DNA from: Branchiibius sp. NY16-3462-2
GTDB lineage: Bacteria > Actinomycetota > Actinomycetes > Actinomycetales > Dermatophilaceae
Reading direction: 5' to 3'
NCBI RefSeq assembly: GCF_001594145.1
Contig: NZ_LVCF01000001.1
Location: forward strand, 124,001 to 188,000
DNA: 64,000 nucleotides
Position numbers and translations under genes: made by a program. Positions 1 through 9,298 of this stretch are shown here, piece by piece (within the stretch, counting starts at the first letter, position 1; the number at the start of each line of letters is the position of its first letter). The notes beneath the pieces were generated by a model. The model searched no databases. It was not told the origin of the DNA and saw only the letters and a list, made by a program, of their open reading frames with translations.

Positions 1-1
1 C

Positions 2-388
2 GAAGACTCGTTCTTCACGGCTCAACTCGTGCAGGCGGGCGGTGAGATCCGTTGGGCAGAAGCAGCCCGAGTGGTCGAGAGCGTTAGTGGTGAACGTCTG
101 ACGCGAAAGTGGCTCCTGCGGCGCAGCGTTCGCGCCTGGGCCACTCAGCTCCGGGTCGAGGAGGGGCTCCGAGGCTCTGGGCGCAACCAGCGCCTTCTGG
201 CCGGTGGGCAATTGGCAGGGCAAAGCTTGCTCCGGCTCGGCGGCGGGGCCACTTTGTGGTCAGTGGCGGTGCTACGTCGTGATGGTCACCGTCAGGGGCT
301 GTCGGCCCGCACGATGGCACGAGGGGTCGGCGGCCTCCTTGCGCTGACCCAGTTCGAAGACGATGAATACCGCGGCCGGCACGGCTAA
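2..388 (+). CDS. Family 2 glycosyltransferase, C-terminal part (5' end outside window)
   Basis: The frame is open from the window edge, so the N-terminal catalytic half is missing. The first residues read EDSFFTAQLVQAGGEIRW. They align with the segment GEDTRLTYELVRQGEQIRW of the complete family 2 glycosyltransferase at 10735-11748 and continue in a similar Arg/Ala-rich C-terminal region. A GTG at 29 is in frame but is probably not the true start, because conserved residues lie before it. The likely role is sugar transfer during exopolysaccharide assembly; donor and acceptor cannot be read. The stop codon overlaps the end of the convergent PaaK-like gene by 4 bp. Confidence 0.7.
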   Translation, partial: EDSFFTAQLVQAGGEIRWAEAARVVESVSGERLTRKWLLRRSVRAWATQLRVEEGLRGSGRNQRLLAGGQLAGQSLLRLGGGATLWSVAVLRRDGHRQGLSARTMARGVGGLLALTQFEDDEYRGRHG

Positions 389-1737
389 CGCGTCTGCTCG
401 GACGACACGTCTGAGATCACAAACTTGATCTTTCCACCGGTATACGGAAGATCATCGACATACTCAACGATCACCGGCACCTCCCGCCCAATCCGCTCTC
501 GTAACCCCTCGACCACGCCGTCTATCTGTTGGTCCGCATCAGGCGCCCCGCCACGAACCACCCTCACCACGATGGAGTAGTCCGATCGCTGATGGATCTG
601 AAACATCTCTACTGCCTCGGGAATGTCACTGAACATCGCAAGAAGGCGGTGGTTCATGGAGCGCCCGCTTGGCAACCGGAGGACATCGGTAGTGCGGCCG
701 TCGACCGGCGCCATGCGAGGCAAAGATATGCCGCAAGGGCAGATGCCTTCTAGCAGCATTCCCCGATCTCCGTTCCGATAGCGAATGAGAGGGAATACTC
801 GATTAGTGAGATCCGTGATGACGAGGTCGCCCACCTCGCCTGGCGGCAAGGGTTTGCCGTCTGGATCGACGACCTCAATACGGCGCACATCAGCGAAGGT
901 GTGTAGACCAGCATGGGCTGCGCATTCACCGGCCATCCAACCGAATTCCGAGCCCCTGTACTCGTCATAAACTGGGCAACCGAAGACTGACTCGAGACGA
1001 TTGCGCGCAGCCTGCGTCAGAGGTGCTGCCGTCGTTGCCAATGCCTTCAATGACGGGAAACGCGCACCGTGGGACTCCACATACCCGGCAAACTCGAGCA
1101 TCGCCCCGACATATCCCTCTAGAAGCGCCGGCTTTGTCTTCTGCAACTCGCCGAGAAACGTCTGCATAGATTCTTCGGAAATAAGTGCCGCGTCAAGGTA
1201 GCGCTGCCGGGTCGGCCACCAAGCAGCTGCATTCTTTAGATCCTCCTTCCAGCCGAAGCCCCATCGGGCCACCCTTGCCAAGTTGTCCCATGGCTGCACA
1301 CCCCACCACGAGTACATCCGCCAGCTGAGAGCCAGGGATGGAACACGGGCATCGTGGGCGGTCCGCAGTGGTTGACCCGTACTACCGCCGGTTAACGCCT
1401 TTCGCTGATACTTCGGCTGTGCCTCATCTGAGAAGAAGTCAGGCGCGTTCTCCTTGACCACCGTTCTATCGATGATGGGTAGCTGCGACCAAGCTAAGGG
1501 ATCATCAAGGTCGACTTTTTCTATTCCTAATTCGGAGTAGTGACGGCGATAAAAGGACGTGTGAGTTATGGCAAAGCGGGCTATTTCGCTGGCTCGCTGT
1601 TGCTGGAGCTGTGCTAGCTCTTCAACCGAAAGTGTCTGGTTGCGCATGAGTTCGTCGTAGAACCGTCCGGCGCCGCGGCGGACGGTGCCGGTCTTGACCG
1701 AGAAAGCTACTTGCCTCAGCGATTGGTCGCTCTTCAT
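385..1737 (-). CDS. PaaK/CapK-like adenylate-forming enzyme (phenylacetate-CoA ligase family)
   Basis: 450 residues, the usual length for the PaaK/CapK branch of AMP-forming ligases. The nucleotide-binding loop GGSTGQPL is at residues 117-124. A later stretch, YDEYRGSEFGWMAGEC, and the segment DLTNRVFPLIRYRNGDRG fit the A5-A7 motifs of adenylating enzymes. The start has a GGAGG ribosome site 8 nt upstream. CapK-like members are common in capsule and exopolysaccharide loci, where their substrate is usually unknown, so a role in activating an acyl or aromatic acid for surface glycan decoration is inference. It converges on the partial glycosyltransferase with a 4 bp overlap. Its third-position GC looks lower than that of most genes in the window. 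Confidence 0.8.
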   Translation of the reverse strand: MKSDQSLRQVAFSVKTGTVRRGAGRFYDELMRNQTLSVEELAQLQQQRASEIARFAITHTSFYRRHYSELGIEKVDLDDPLAWSQLPIIDRTVVKENAPDFFSDEAQPKYQRKALTGGSTGQPLRTAHDARVPSLALSWRMYSWWGVQPWDNLARVARWGFGWKEDLKNAAAWWPTRQRYLDAALISEESMQTFLGELQKTKPALLEGYVGAMLEFAGYVESHGARFPSLKALATTAAPLTQAARNRLESVFGCPVYDEYRGSEFGWMAGECAAHAGLHTFADVRRIEVVDPDGKPLPPGEVGDLVITDLTNRVFPLIRYRNGDRGMLLEGICPCGISLPRMAPVDGRTTDVLRLPSGRSMNHRLLAMFSDIPEAVEMFQIHQRSDYSIVVRVVRGGAPDADQQIDGVVEGLRERIGREVPVIVEYVDDLPYTGGKIKFVISDVSSEQTR

Positions 1738-2133
1738 CTCACAATCCTCCGCATACCAAGTTCATCCAGATAGCGCATCTGGGTCAAGAACGACCTAGTC
1801 ATTCGAACCGACGATGTCGCCACCATGGGTACCGAGCCGGTGGCCAGGTGCGGCGGTCAACTGCTTCCCGGGCGGGATAGCCCTTCCCTTCTCCGCACGA
1901 TCGTTTGGCCGCCGCAGACCCATCGGCACAGATGTGCCCGTCTGAGGTTTCTGAGTTGATAGTTTCGCACGAGCCGAACCGTCCCATCGTATTTTCGTCG
2001 ATATATGGCGGCACACTGAAGTCCGCGGCCTCCGGTGTCAGACGGCGCGCCCTACCCAGCAGCTCGAGTCCGCACCGGCGCGGGAAGGCGTTGCGTGCCA
2101 AGAGGCCGACCAGTCTCGCGATAGGTTCAGACC
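1738..2133. other. Intergenic stretch without a supported gene
   Basis: 396 bp between the PaaK-like gene (leftward) and the small DUF6104 gene (rightward). Short overlapping ORFs exist on both strands, but none has a ribosome site or a recognisable product. It should hold the two divergent promoters. Confidence 0.5.
2122..2127 (+). promoter_or_regulatory. Putative -10 element (TAGGTT) for a leaderless transcript
   Basis: TAGGTT fits the actinobacterial TANNNT -10 pattern and ends 6 nt before the ATG at 2134, with no ribosome site between. This geometry is typical of leaderless mRNAs. No clear -35 is visible. Confidence 0.35.
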
Positions 2134-2307
2134 ATGTACTTCACGGATCGTGGCATCGAGGAACTCGCCGCGCGCCGTGGCGAGGACGAGGTGAGCCTGG
2201 CGTGGCTCGCGGAACAGTTGCGCACGTTCGTTGATCTCAACCCCGAGTTCGAGGTGCCTATCGAACGCCTCGCATCCTGGCTCGCCCGACTCGACGACGA
2301 CGAATGA
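2134..2307 (+). CDS. DUF6104 family small protein
   Basis: 57 residues beginning MYFTDRGIEELAARRGEDE and ending in an acidic RLDDDE tail. This matches my memory of the DUF6104 family, small conserved actinobacterial proteins of unknown function. The sequence is highly charged and probably helical, with the core segment FVDLNPEFEVPIERLASWLA. No membrane segment or signal peptide is seen. It lies 19 bp upstream of the SGNH hydrolase gene on the same strand and may be cotranscribed with it. The start has no ribosome site but a -10-like element 6 nt upstream. Confidence 0.75.
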   Translation: MYFTDRGIEELAARRGEDEVSLAWLAEQLRTFVDLNPEFEVPIERLASWLARLDDDE

Positions 2308-2326
2308 ACACTCGGAGGATTCTTCC

Positions 2327-2977
2327 GTGACCGATAGCACTCACGAACCCGACTTCGCCCCCACCCAGCACTTCGAGGTGGCCGGTGAGGACCGCCGCAC
2401 CACCATCTGCTTCGTCGGTGATTCGTTGGTCGCCGGCTACGCCGACCCGAAGGCACTCGGCTGGGTCGGGCGCGTTCTGGCACGTACTCCTCACCCTGGA
2501 GTTGAGCTCAACGCTTATAACCTCGGCGTCTCGGGTGAGGACTCGACCGACGTGTTGGCCCGTTGGCAGGGTGAGACCGCGGTTCGCTGGCGCGACTCCA
2601 ACGAGCGGCGCCTGGTGATCGGGGTGGGACTGAACGACCTTCGCGCAGGATTATCCACCGCGCGGTCGCGGCTCAATCTGGCCAATATCCTCGATGATGC
2701 ATCCAGCAGCGCGATCTCAACCTTTGTGGTGGGGCCGCCGCCCACCGTGGACGCGGAGACCAACGCGCGGCTCCAAACGCTGGTCGATGCCCAGGCCGAT
2801 GTGTGCTCGCGACGACGAGTGACCTATGTTGACTGCTTCGGACCACTCCTGCATCACGAGCAGTGGAATGCTGATCTGGCTGCCACCGATGGGATCCACC
2901 CCGGGCAGGCCGGGTACGGCTTGATCGCGTGGTTGGTGCTGCACGCGGGGTGGCAGCACTGGCTGCACCTGGACTGA
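2327..2977 (+). CDS. SGNH/GDSL-family hydrolase
   Basis: 216 residues from the GTG at 2327, chosen because GGAGGA lies 7 nt upstream; the frame is open further upstream but without a ribosome site. SGNH blocks are visible: FVGDSLVAGY with nucleophile Ser33, GVGLNDLR for block III, and DGIHPGQAGY with the catalytic Asp/His pair near the C-terminus. There is no signal peptide, so it is probably cytoplasmic. Substrates of such esterases vary (acyl esters, acetylated sugars). Its place beside an exopolysaccharide locus fits glycan de-esterification but does not prove it. It converges on the sugar transferase gene 21 bp away. Confidence 0.85.
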   Translation: MTDSTHEPDFAPTQHFEVAGEDRRTTICFVGDSLVAGYADPKALGWVGRVLARTPHPGVELNAYNLGVSGEDSTDVLARWQGETAVRWRDSNERRLVIGVGLNDLRAGLSTARSRLNLANILDDASSSAISTFVVGPPPTVDAETNARLQTLVDAQADVCSRRRVTYVDCFGPLLHHEQWNADLAATDGIHPGQAGYGLIAWLVLHAGWQHWLHLD

Positions 2978-2998
2978 GCCCCGCCTCCGGCCCGAGGG

Positions 2999-4477
2999 CT
3001 AGTACGCGCCGTCCCGCATCAGGACAGCTCGAACGGTCTTGATGAGGATCAAGATGTCTCCGGCCAATGACCAGTTCTCGACGTAGTACAGATCCTTACG
3101 GACGGTCTCTTCCCACGTCAGGTTGGAGCGCCCGCCCACCTGCCACGGGCCGGTGATACCTGGCTTGACGTTGAGGCGGCGCTTGACGTGTGCCTCGTAG
3201 GACTCGACCTCGGACGGCAGCGGAGGCCGTGGGCCCACCAGCGACATGTCGCCCGTGACCACGTTGAACAGCTGGGGAAGCTCATCCAGCGAGTACTTGC
3301 GCAGGACGGCGCCCACTTTGGTGATCCGGGGGTCGTCCCGCAGTTTGAAGAGAGCGCCGTGCCCCTCGTTGAGATCCTTCAGGTCCGCGAGGCGATCCTC
3401 CGCGTCGACCACCATCGAGCGGAACTTGACCATCTCGAACGTGCTTCCGTTGACCCCGACCCGGGTCTGCCGGAAAAAGACCGGGCCCGGGCTATCCAGT
3501 TTGATAATCACCGCGATCACCGCCATCACAGGAGCCAGGATCAGCAGACCTATCAGCGAAGCAGCGAAGTCGAACGCCCGTTTCGCCGCGAAACGCACGC
3601 CGCTGTATCGGGGCATCTCCACACTCATCAGTGGCAGACCTTCAATGGGCCGCCAGTGGATCCGGGGGCCGGCAACATCGGTCATCCGGCTCGCCAGCGC
3701 CAGGCTGATCCCGCTACCTTCCATGCTCCAGGACAGTTGGCGCAACGAGCCGCGGTCCACCCGCGACTGACCAGCCACAATGATGCCGCTGGCCCCCAGG
3801 AGCTTCGCCGAATCCAGCGCCCCTTCCATCGCACCCACATCGGGCACGATCTCGCCGTTGCTCAGCTGAAAACCCTCGGCGTGCCCTTCACCCGTTGCCA
3901 CTCCGGCGACCCGGTAGCCCGCCGCGGGGTGGCCACCCACGCGGGACGCGACGTACCGGACTTCCTGGGGCGCGCCGATGATGAGCACCGGGTCAACAAA
4001 CCGGCCGCGCCCCCGCTGCTTGTTCAAAAGCATCCGGGCAGTCGCTCGACCCAAGAGGAGCAAACAGAGCCCAAGCGGCAACGCGACAGCAAGGAAGCTC
4101 CGGGAGATCTCCAACTTGAAGACCATGGAGACGATGGCAAACAGTCCGAAGACCGACAACGTCGCCCGGATGACGCGACGGAACTCCTCCGAGCCGAGCG
4201 CCAGGTACTCGGCACGGTACGTCTGCGCACCCCACAGACTCACCATCCAGCAGACGATCAGGGCGAGCGAGACCCACAAATAGTCGGCGGAGCTGGCGCG
4301 CTCTACCTCGGCCTGACCGAATCGCAGTACAAAGGCACACCCCACCGCGATGATGACCAGAGCTGTATCCAAAGCGACCAGGCGCGCGCGGACGACCGAT
4401 CGCCACGGGCTGGCGGCCTGAGCCTTCTCGGCAGGCAACGCCGCAGCAACCGCGGCAGTAGATATCTGTGCCTGCAC
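2999..4477 (-). CDS. Exopolysaccharide polyprenyl glycosylphosphotransferase (initiating sugar transferase)
   Basis: Predicted to move a hexose-1-phosphate onto undecaprenyl phosphate, the first membrane step of repeat-unit synthesis. The N-terminal half has about four hydrophobic segments and a CoA-binding-like domain. The C-terminal half is a full bacterial sugar transferase domain: a membrane anchor beginning KRAFDFAASLIG, then SPGPVFFRQTRVG, MVKFRSM, DELPQLFNV, SLVGPRPP and KPGITGPWQV. I chose the GTG at 4477 (492 residues) because GGAAAGGA lies about 5 nt upstream; a TTG at 4549 would add 24 residues with no ribosome site. It lies downstream of the rmlB-rmlD-glycosyltransferase block on the same strand, after a 128 bp gap. 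Confidence 0.92.
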   Translation of the reverse strand: MQAQISTAAVAAALPAEKAQAASPWRSVVRARLVALDTALVIIAVGCAFVLRFGQAEVERASSADYLWVSLALIVCWMVSLWGAQTYRAEYLALGSEEFRRVIRATLSVFGLFAIVSMVFKLEISRSFLAVALPLGLCLLLLGRATARMLLNKQRGRGRFVDPVLIIGAPQEVRYVASRVGGHPAAGYRVAGVATGEGHAEGFQLSNGEIVPDVGAMEGALDSAKLLGASGIIVAGQSRVDRGSLRQLSWSMEGSGISLALASRMTDVAGPRIHWRPIEGLPLMSVEMPRYSGVRFAAKRAFDFAASLIGLLILAPVMAVIAVIIKLDSPGPVFFRQTRVGVNGSTFEMVKFRSMVVDAEDRLADLKDLNEGHGALFKLRDDPRITKVGAVLRKYSLDELPQLFNVVTGDMSLVGPRPPLPSEVESYEAHVKRRLNVKPGITGPWQVGGRSNLTWEETVRKDLYYVENWSLAGDILILIKTVRAVLMRDGAY

Positions 4478-4605
4478 GTCAGTCCTTTCCCCGACCTGGT
4501 TACGCAATGGTAAGTCCTTGGCCCATGCTCTGCGTCGTAATTGCTTCAACCGGTTTGAACCTCGGGAGTTCCCGGCCCGGCCCCACCTGACCTCGTCCTG
4601 GGCGG

Positions 4606-5766
4606 TTAGGCGAACTCCGTTACTGGCTCCTTCGTTGAATCCCGCTTGAGTTGGGCCCGAAGTAGCTGCTCGTACTGGGCCAGTACCGGTCCCCAGCTGT
4701 AGGACTCCTCGGCCCGTTCCCGGGCGAGCTTGGACATCTGCGCCCGGGTTTCGGGTTCAGCAAGGACCGCGGTGATCTCCCGGGCGATCGCGTCAGCCTC
4801 GGGAGCCACGAAGTGTCCGTCAGGTCCAAGGACCTCGCGATTGAACACTGAATCACGTGCCACGATGACGGCACCGCACGACATGGCTTGGACCAGCGAT
4901 GGGTTGGTGCCGCCCACCGAGTGTCCGTGGAAGTAGACACCGGCGTTGGCCCACAGCCAGTTGAGGAAGTCGTCGTTCTTCACCTGACCGAGCAGGTGCA
5001 GATTCGGTCGATCTGCGCGCAGAGCAACCGCGGCGTTCCACAGGGGGTTGGTCTCATCACCCCCGCCGACAACGACGACGTGCACCTCAGGAGGCAGTGC
5101 ACGGGCGGCTTGGAGGAACAAGTCGATGGAATTCTCCGGGACCAGTCGGGCCGCGACCATCACAAAGTTGCCCGGCTGCAGCCCGTCGAGAGCTGCCGCT
5201 GGAGCGCCGTCGAGCATCGTGTCGTCGCATTCACCCCCGTACGGGATGAAGGTCGACTCCCGGTGGAACACCCGTTTCCAGTAGGCCGCGATGTTCGTGG
5301 AGTCGGCTATCAACTGATCGGCCCACCGGGCTGATGCGCGCGCACCCGCCAGGAACACGCGCTTGGCGTTGGGTCCCCACTTCTCGCGCTCCCACTCCAG
5401 ACCGTCAACGTTCATGACGACCGGCACGCCGCGCGCTTTGAGCGCCGGCAGGAAGAACCCGTTGGCGACGTTCATCACCAAGGCGATATCCGGCTTGCGC
5501 GCTGCCGCAGCGGTCGTGGAGGTCAGACCGTAGGACAAAGTACTGAACGACGTGGTCTCCACTCCGGGGGTGAAGCGAACGGTGATGCGCGGGTCGGCCT
5601 CCGCCGGGACGGTCTGTCCTGGCCGGGAGTACACCTCGACGTCCCAACCCTGCTCCCACAAGTAGGGCGCGAGATGGCGAACCAGTGTCTCGAAGCCGCC
5701 GTAGTAGCTGGGGTAGCCGCGGGTACCGATGATCGCCACGCTAGGGCGACGGTTCGTGTCCGTCAT
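4606..5766 (-). CDS. Family 4 glycosyltransferase with DUF1972 domain (rhamnosyltransferase-like)
   Basis: 386 residues. The N-terminus, IGTRGYPSYYGGFETLVRHL, is typical of DUF1972 glycosyltransferases, which in many capsule loci move rhamnose or a related sugar onto the lipid-linked acceptor. The C-terminal GT-B domain includes GHSVGGTNPSLVQAMSCGA and an acidic E(x7)E-like region for nucleotide-sugar binding. The start ATG overlaps the rmlD stop by 4 bp, so translation is probably coupled. Being in one unit with rmlB and rmlD makes dTDP-L-rhamnose a reasonable donor, but this is inference. Confidence 0.88.
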   Translation of the reverse strand: MTDTNRRPSVAIIGTRGYPSYYGGFETLVRHLAPYLWEQGWDVEVYSRPGQTVPAEADPRITVRFTPGVETTSFSTLSYGLTSTTAAAARKPDIALVMNVANGFFLPALKARGVPVVMNVDGLEWEREKWGPNAKRVFLAGARASARWADQLIADSTNIAAYWKRVFHRESTFIPYGGECDDTMLDGAPAAALDGLQPGNFVMVAARLVPENSIDLFLQAARALPPEVHVVVVGGGDETNPLWNAAVALRADRPNLHLLGQVKNDDFLNWLWANAGVYFHGHSVGGTNPSLVQAMSCGAVIVARDSVFNREVLGPDGHFVAPEADAIAREITAVLAEPETRAQMSKLARERAEESYSWGPVLAQYEQLLRAQLKRDSTKEPVTEFA

Positions 5767-6622
5767 CGCGCGTCCGCCAGATCAATCTGCGCCATGAAGC
5801 GGGCGAGGGCGTCATCCCAATCGGGTAGCGGTGGCACACCGGCCGCAATCCACCGGTCGTGGGCGAGCACGCTGTACGCCGGTCGCGGCGTTGCACTCGG
5901 ATAGTCCGCCAGCGCGGTGGGTAGAACCCGCTCGGGGTCGTGACCAATCGCTTTGAACACAGCGCGAGCAAACTCCCAGACGGTGGTCTGGCCACTTGAC
6001 GTTCCGTGCCACACGCCATATGGCGCCTCGGCGTCCACCAGCCGAACAATCGCCTGTGCCAGGTCGATTGTCCACGTCGGTTGGATCCATTGGTCATTCA
6101 CAACCTGTATAGTCTGCCGCTCTTGCGCCAGTCGTGTCATCGTGTTGACCAAATTGGGTCCAGACACGCCGTAGAGGTAGGCCGTCCGCACGACGTAGTG
6201 CCGCTCGCAATCGGCGCGAACGGCCCACTCCCCCGCCGCCTTGGTCCGCCCGTACGCCGTGCGCGGGGCGACCGGGGCATCCACTGGGGCCGGTGATCGC
6301 GCCGACCCGTCCAGGACATAGTCGGTGGAGACCTGCACCAGGGTCCTACGGGAGACTTCGCAGGCAGTCGCGAGATTTGCCGCTCCGACTGCGTTGACCG
6401 CAAACGCCTCTGCCTCATGGGTTTCCGCTGCGTCGACGGCAGTCCACGCGGCAGCGTTGACGACGACATCAAACCCCGTCACGCGGTCCAGCACCTGCTG
6501 ATGATCAGTGATGTCCAGGTCACCACGGGACCAGGCGGTCACATCGTGGGTTGAGTTCTTCAAGGTCGCGACGAGGTCAGTGCCCAGCATTCCGCTCGCG
6601 CCGACGACCAGCCAACGTGCCA

Positions 6623-6623
<1 letters not shown>
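5763..6623 (-). CDS. rmlD: dTDP-4-dehydrorhamnose reductase
   Basis: Last step of dTDP-L-rhamnose synthesis: NAD(P)H reduction of dTDP-4-keto-L-rhamnose. The protein begins VARWLVVGASGMLGTDL with the Rossmann GxxGxxG at residues 8-14, and carries the short-chain dehydrogenase pair as YGRTK. Other family marks are VNAAAWTAVDAAE and VSTDYVLDG. The GTG at 6623 gives 286 residues and overlaps the rmlB stop by one base, with GGAG just upstream; an upstream extension to 6683 would run into rmlB. Its other end overlaps the glycosyltransferase start by 4 bp. Confidence 0.95.
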
Positions 6624-7969
<1,346 letters not shown>

Positions 7970-9298
7970 GTGCAGACTCCCGCCGACAGCGACCTCGGGT
8001 GGTTGCGGTCACGGCAGGTCTTGACGCGCGCTCTGTTCTTCACCGTGAGCGCTTGGTTCTTCTTGCCGCGGTTCATTCAGACCCTTCAAGCAACCAAGAC
8101 TCGCAACATGCTTGGCGCGTCAAATCTAGTCGTCACACCTCTGTCCGACCTGAGCCAGCGCGCCCTCTTTTATCTAACTATCGCGATCTGCTTGTGGATT
8201 ATTGCGTCCCGATGGACCGTCTCTCCTTCCTCACGCGGCGTCGCCCTCGTCCTGTCGATCACTCCCGTCGCCTACATGCTGGTTCAAGGAAAATACCTGG
8301 GAGTCCCCGCTGACAACGCCGCGTTCGCAGTACCACTGGTATTCATCGCCGTTTGGCTACTCAGGCCCCGCATCCAGGATCTGGCCATGATCGGGTATTT
8401 AGTTGGTTTGGTCTGCTTAGTTGGGGTAGTTCTCGGCTTCGTACTACCCGATCACGCTATTCTTCGTTCGGCTTACACTAACAATGCAATTGTTGCCGAA
8501 AAAGAGATCCTTCCTTTAGGATTGCTGGTGGGCCTATTCACAGATAGCAACAACTTCGGTCAGTTCATTGCGACCGGCCTGCCAGCGGTGTTTCTCATCC
8601 GCCATAGACGTGCAAGATGGTTCTTTGTCGCTGTCACCTTGTTCGCACTGCTCTGGACGGCGTCACGCGGATCGATGGAGGCAGTGGTTCTTAGTGCCTT
8701 ACTGACCACCGCGGTCGCCCGGTGCGACCGGCAGTGGCGCTCGACAGTGGCGTCAGTTGGTTGCGGTCTGCTCTTCACCGTCGGCGCGGTGTTGCCGTTC
8801 CTGGTGCACGAACCTACGGCCTTCACCAATCGAGGTGCGATTTGGATGCAATCGATTCAAGCGTGGCAGTCCGCTCCCGTATTCGGCCTGGGCGCGAACT
8901 GGTTCAATGTCATCGGGTCTTCATCAGCGTCGTTGGGTCCCAACGTCTTTCACGCTCATAATCAATTTCTCCAGGTGCTGGTCACCGGCGGGGCGGTCTA
9001 TGCGTTTCTAATCGGCATGTTGCTGGTTGCGGCGTGCCGGTGCGTCGGACGCCTCGCCACCAATCGCAGCTTCATGCCCACCGGGTTCCTCAGCGCACTC
9101 GCAGGTGTCTGTGTGTTCGAAGTGTCGTTAGTCATCGTGGACAACCGACTACTCTTCCCGGTCGTGGTGCTACCGCTCGCGACAATTCTATTCACCCGGG
9201 ATCTGGATACCTCCACGCCGACACCCGACGTCGCGGGCGCATCCATGTCGAAGCTCGCGCATTCCGGTTACGGGTCGACCTCAGGGTCCACCCAATGA
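7970..9298 (+). CDS. O-antigen ligase/Wzy-like polymerase family membrane protein
   Basis: 442 residues with about ten to eleven hydrophobic segments. A long extracytoplasmic loop in the second half includes NRGAIWMQSIQAWQSAPVFGLGANWF and the HAHNQFLQVLVTGG motif. The His in HNQFL and the glycine-rich G.GANWF are characteristic of the Wzy_C (O-antigen ligase) domain. It probably polymerises exopolysaccharide repeat units on the outer face of the membrane. The GTG at 7970 was chosen because a GGAAGGA ribosome site precedes it; a GTG at 7949 is an alternative. Its stop overlaps the flippase start by 4 bp. Confidence 0.85.
   Translation: MQTPADSDLGWLRSRQVLTRALFFTVSAWFFLPRFIQTLQATKTRNMLGASNLVVTPLSDLSQRALFYLTIAICLWIIASRWTVSPSSRGVALVLSITPVAYMLVQGKYLGVPADNAAFAVPLVFIAVWLLRPRIQDLAMIGYLVGLVCLVGVVLGFVLPDHAILRSAYTNNAIVAEKEILPLGLLVGLFTDSNNFGQFIATGLPAVFLIRHRRARWFFVAVTLFALLWTASRGSMEAVVLSALLTTAVARCDRQWRSTVASVGCGLLFTVGAVLPFLVHEPTAFTNRGAIWMQSIQAWQSAPVFGLGANWFNVIGSSSASLGPNVFHAHNQFLQVLVTGGAVYAFLIGMLLVAACRCVGRLATNRSFMPTGFLSALAGVCVFEVSLVIVDNRLLFPVVVLPLATILFTRDLDTSTPTPDVAGASMSKLAHSGYGSTSGSTQ

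Noticed and set aside
1795..2101. Minus-strand ORFs in the 1738-2133 gap
   Set aside because: No ribosome site, no known domain, and the composition is not coding-like.
3188..4513. 441-residue ORF on the plus strand opposite the sugar transferase
   Set aside because: It is His/Arg/Gln-rich with no recognisable motif and mirrors codons of a well-supported gene on the minus strand, a common artefact in GC-rich DNA.
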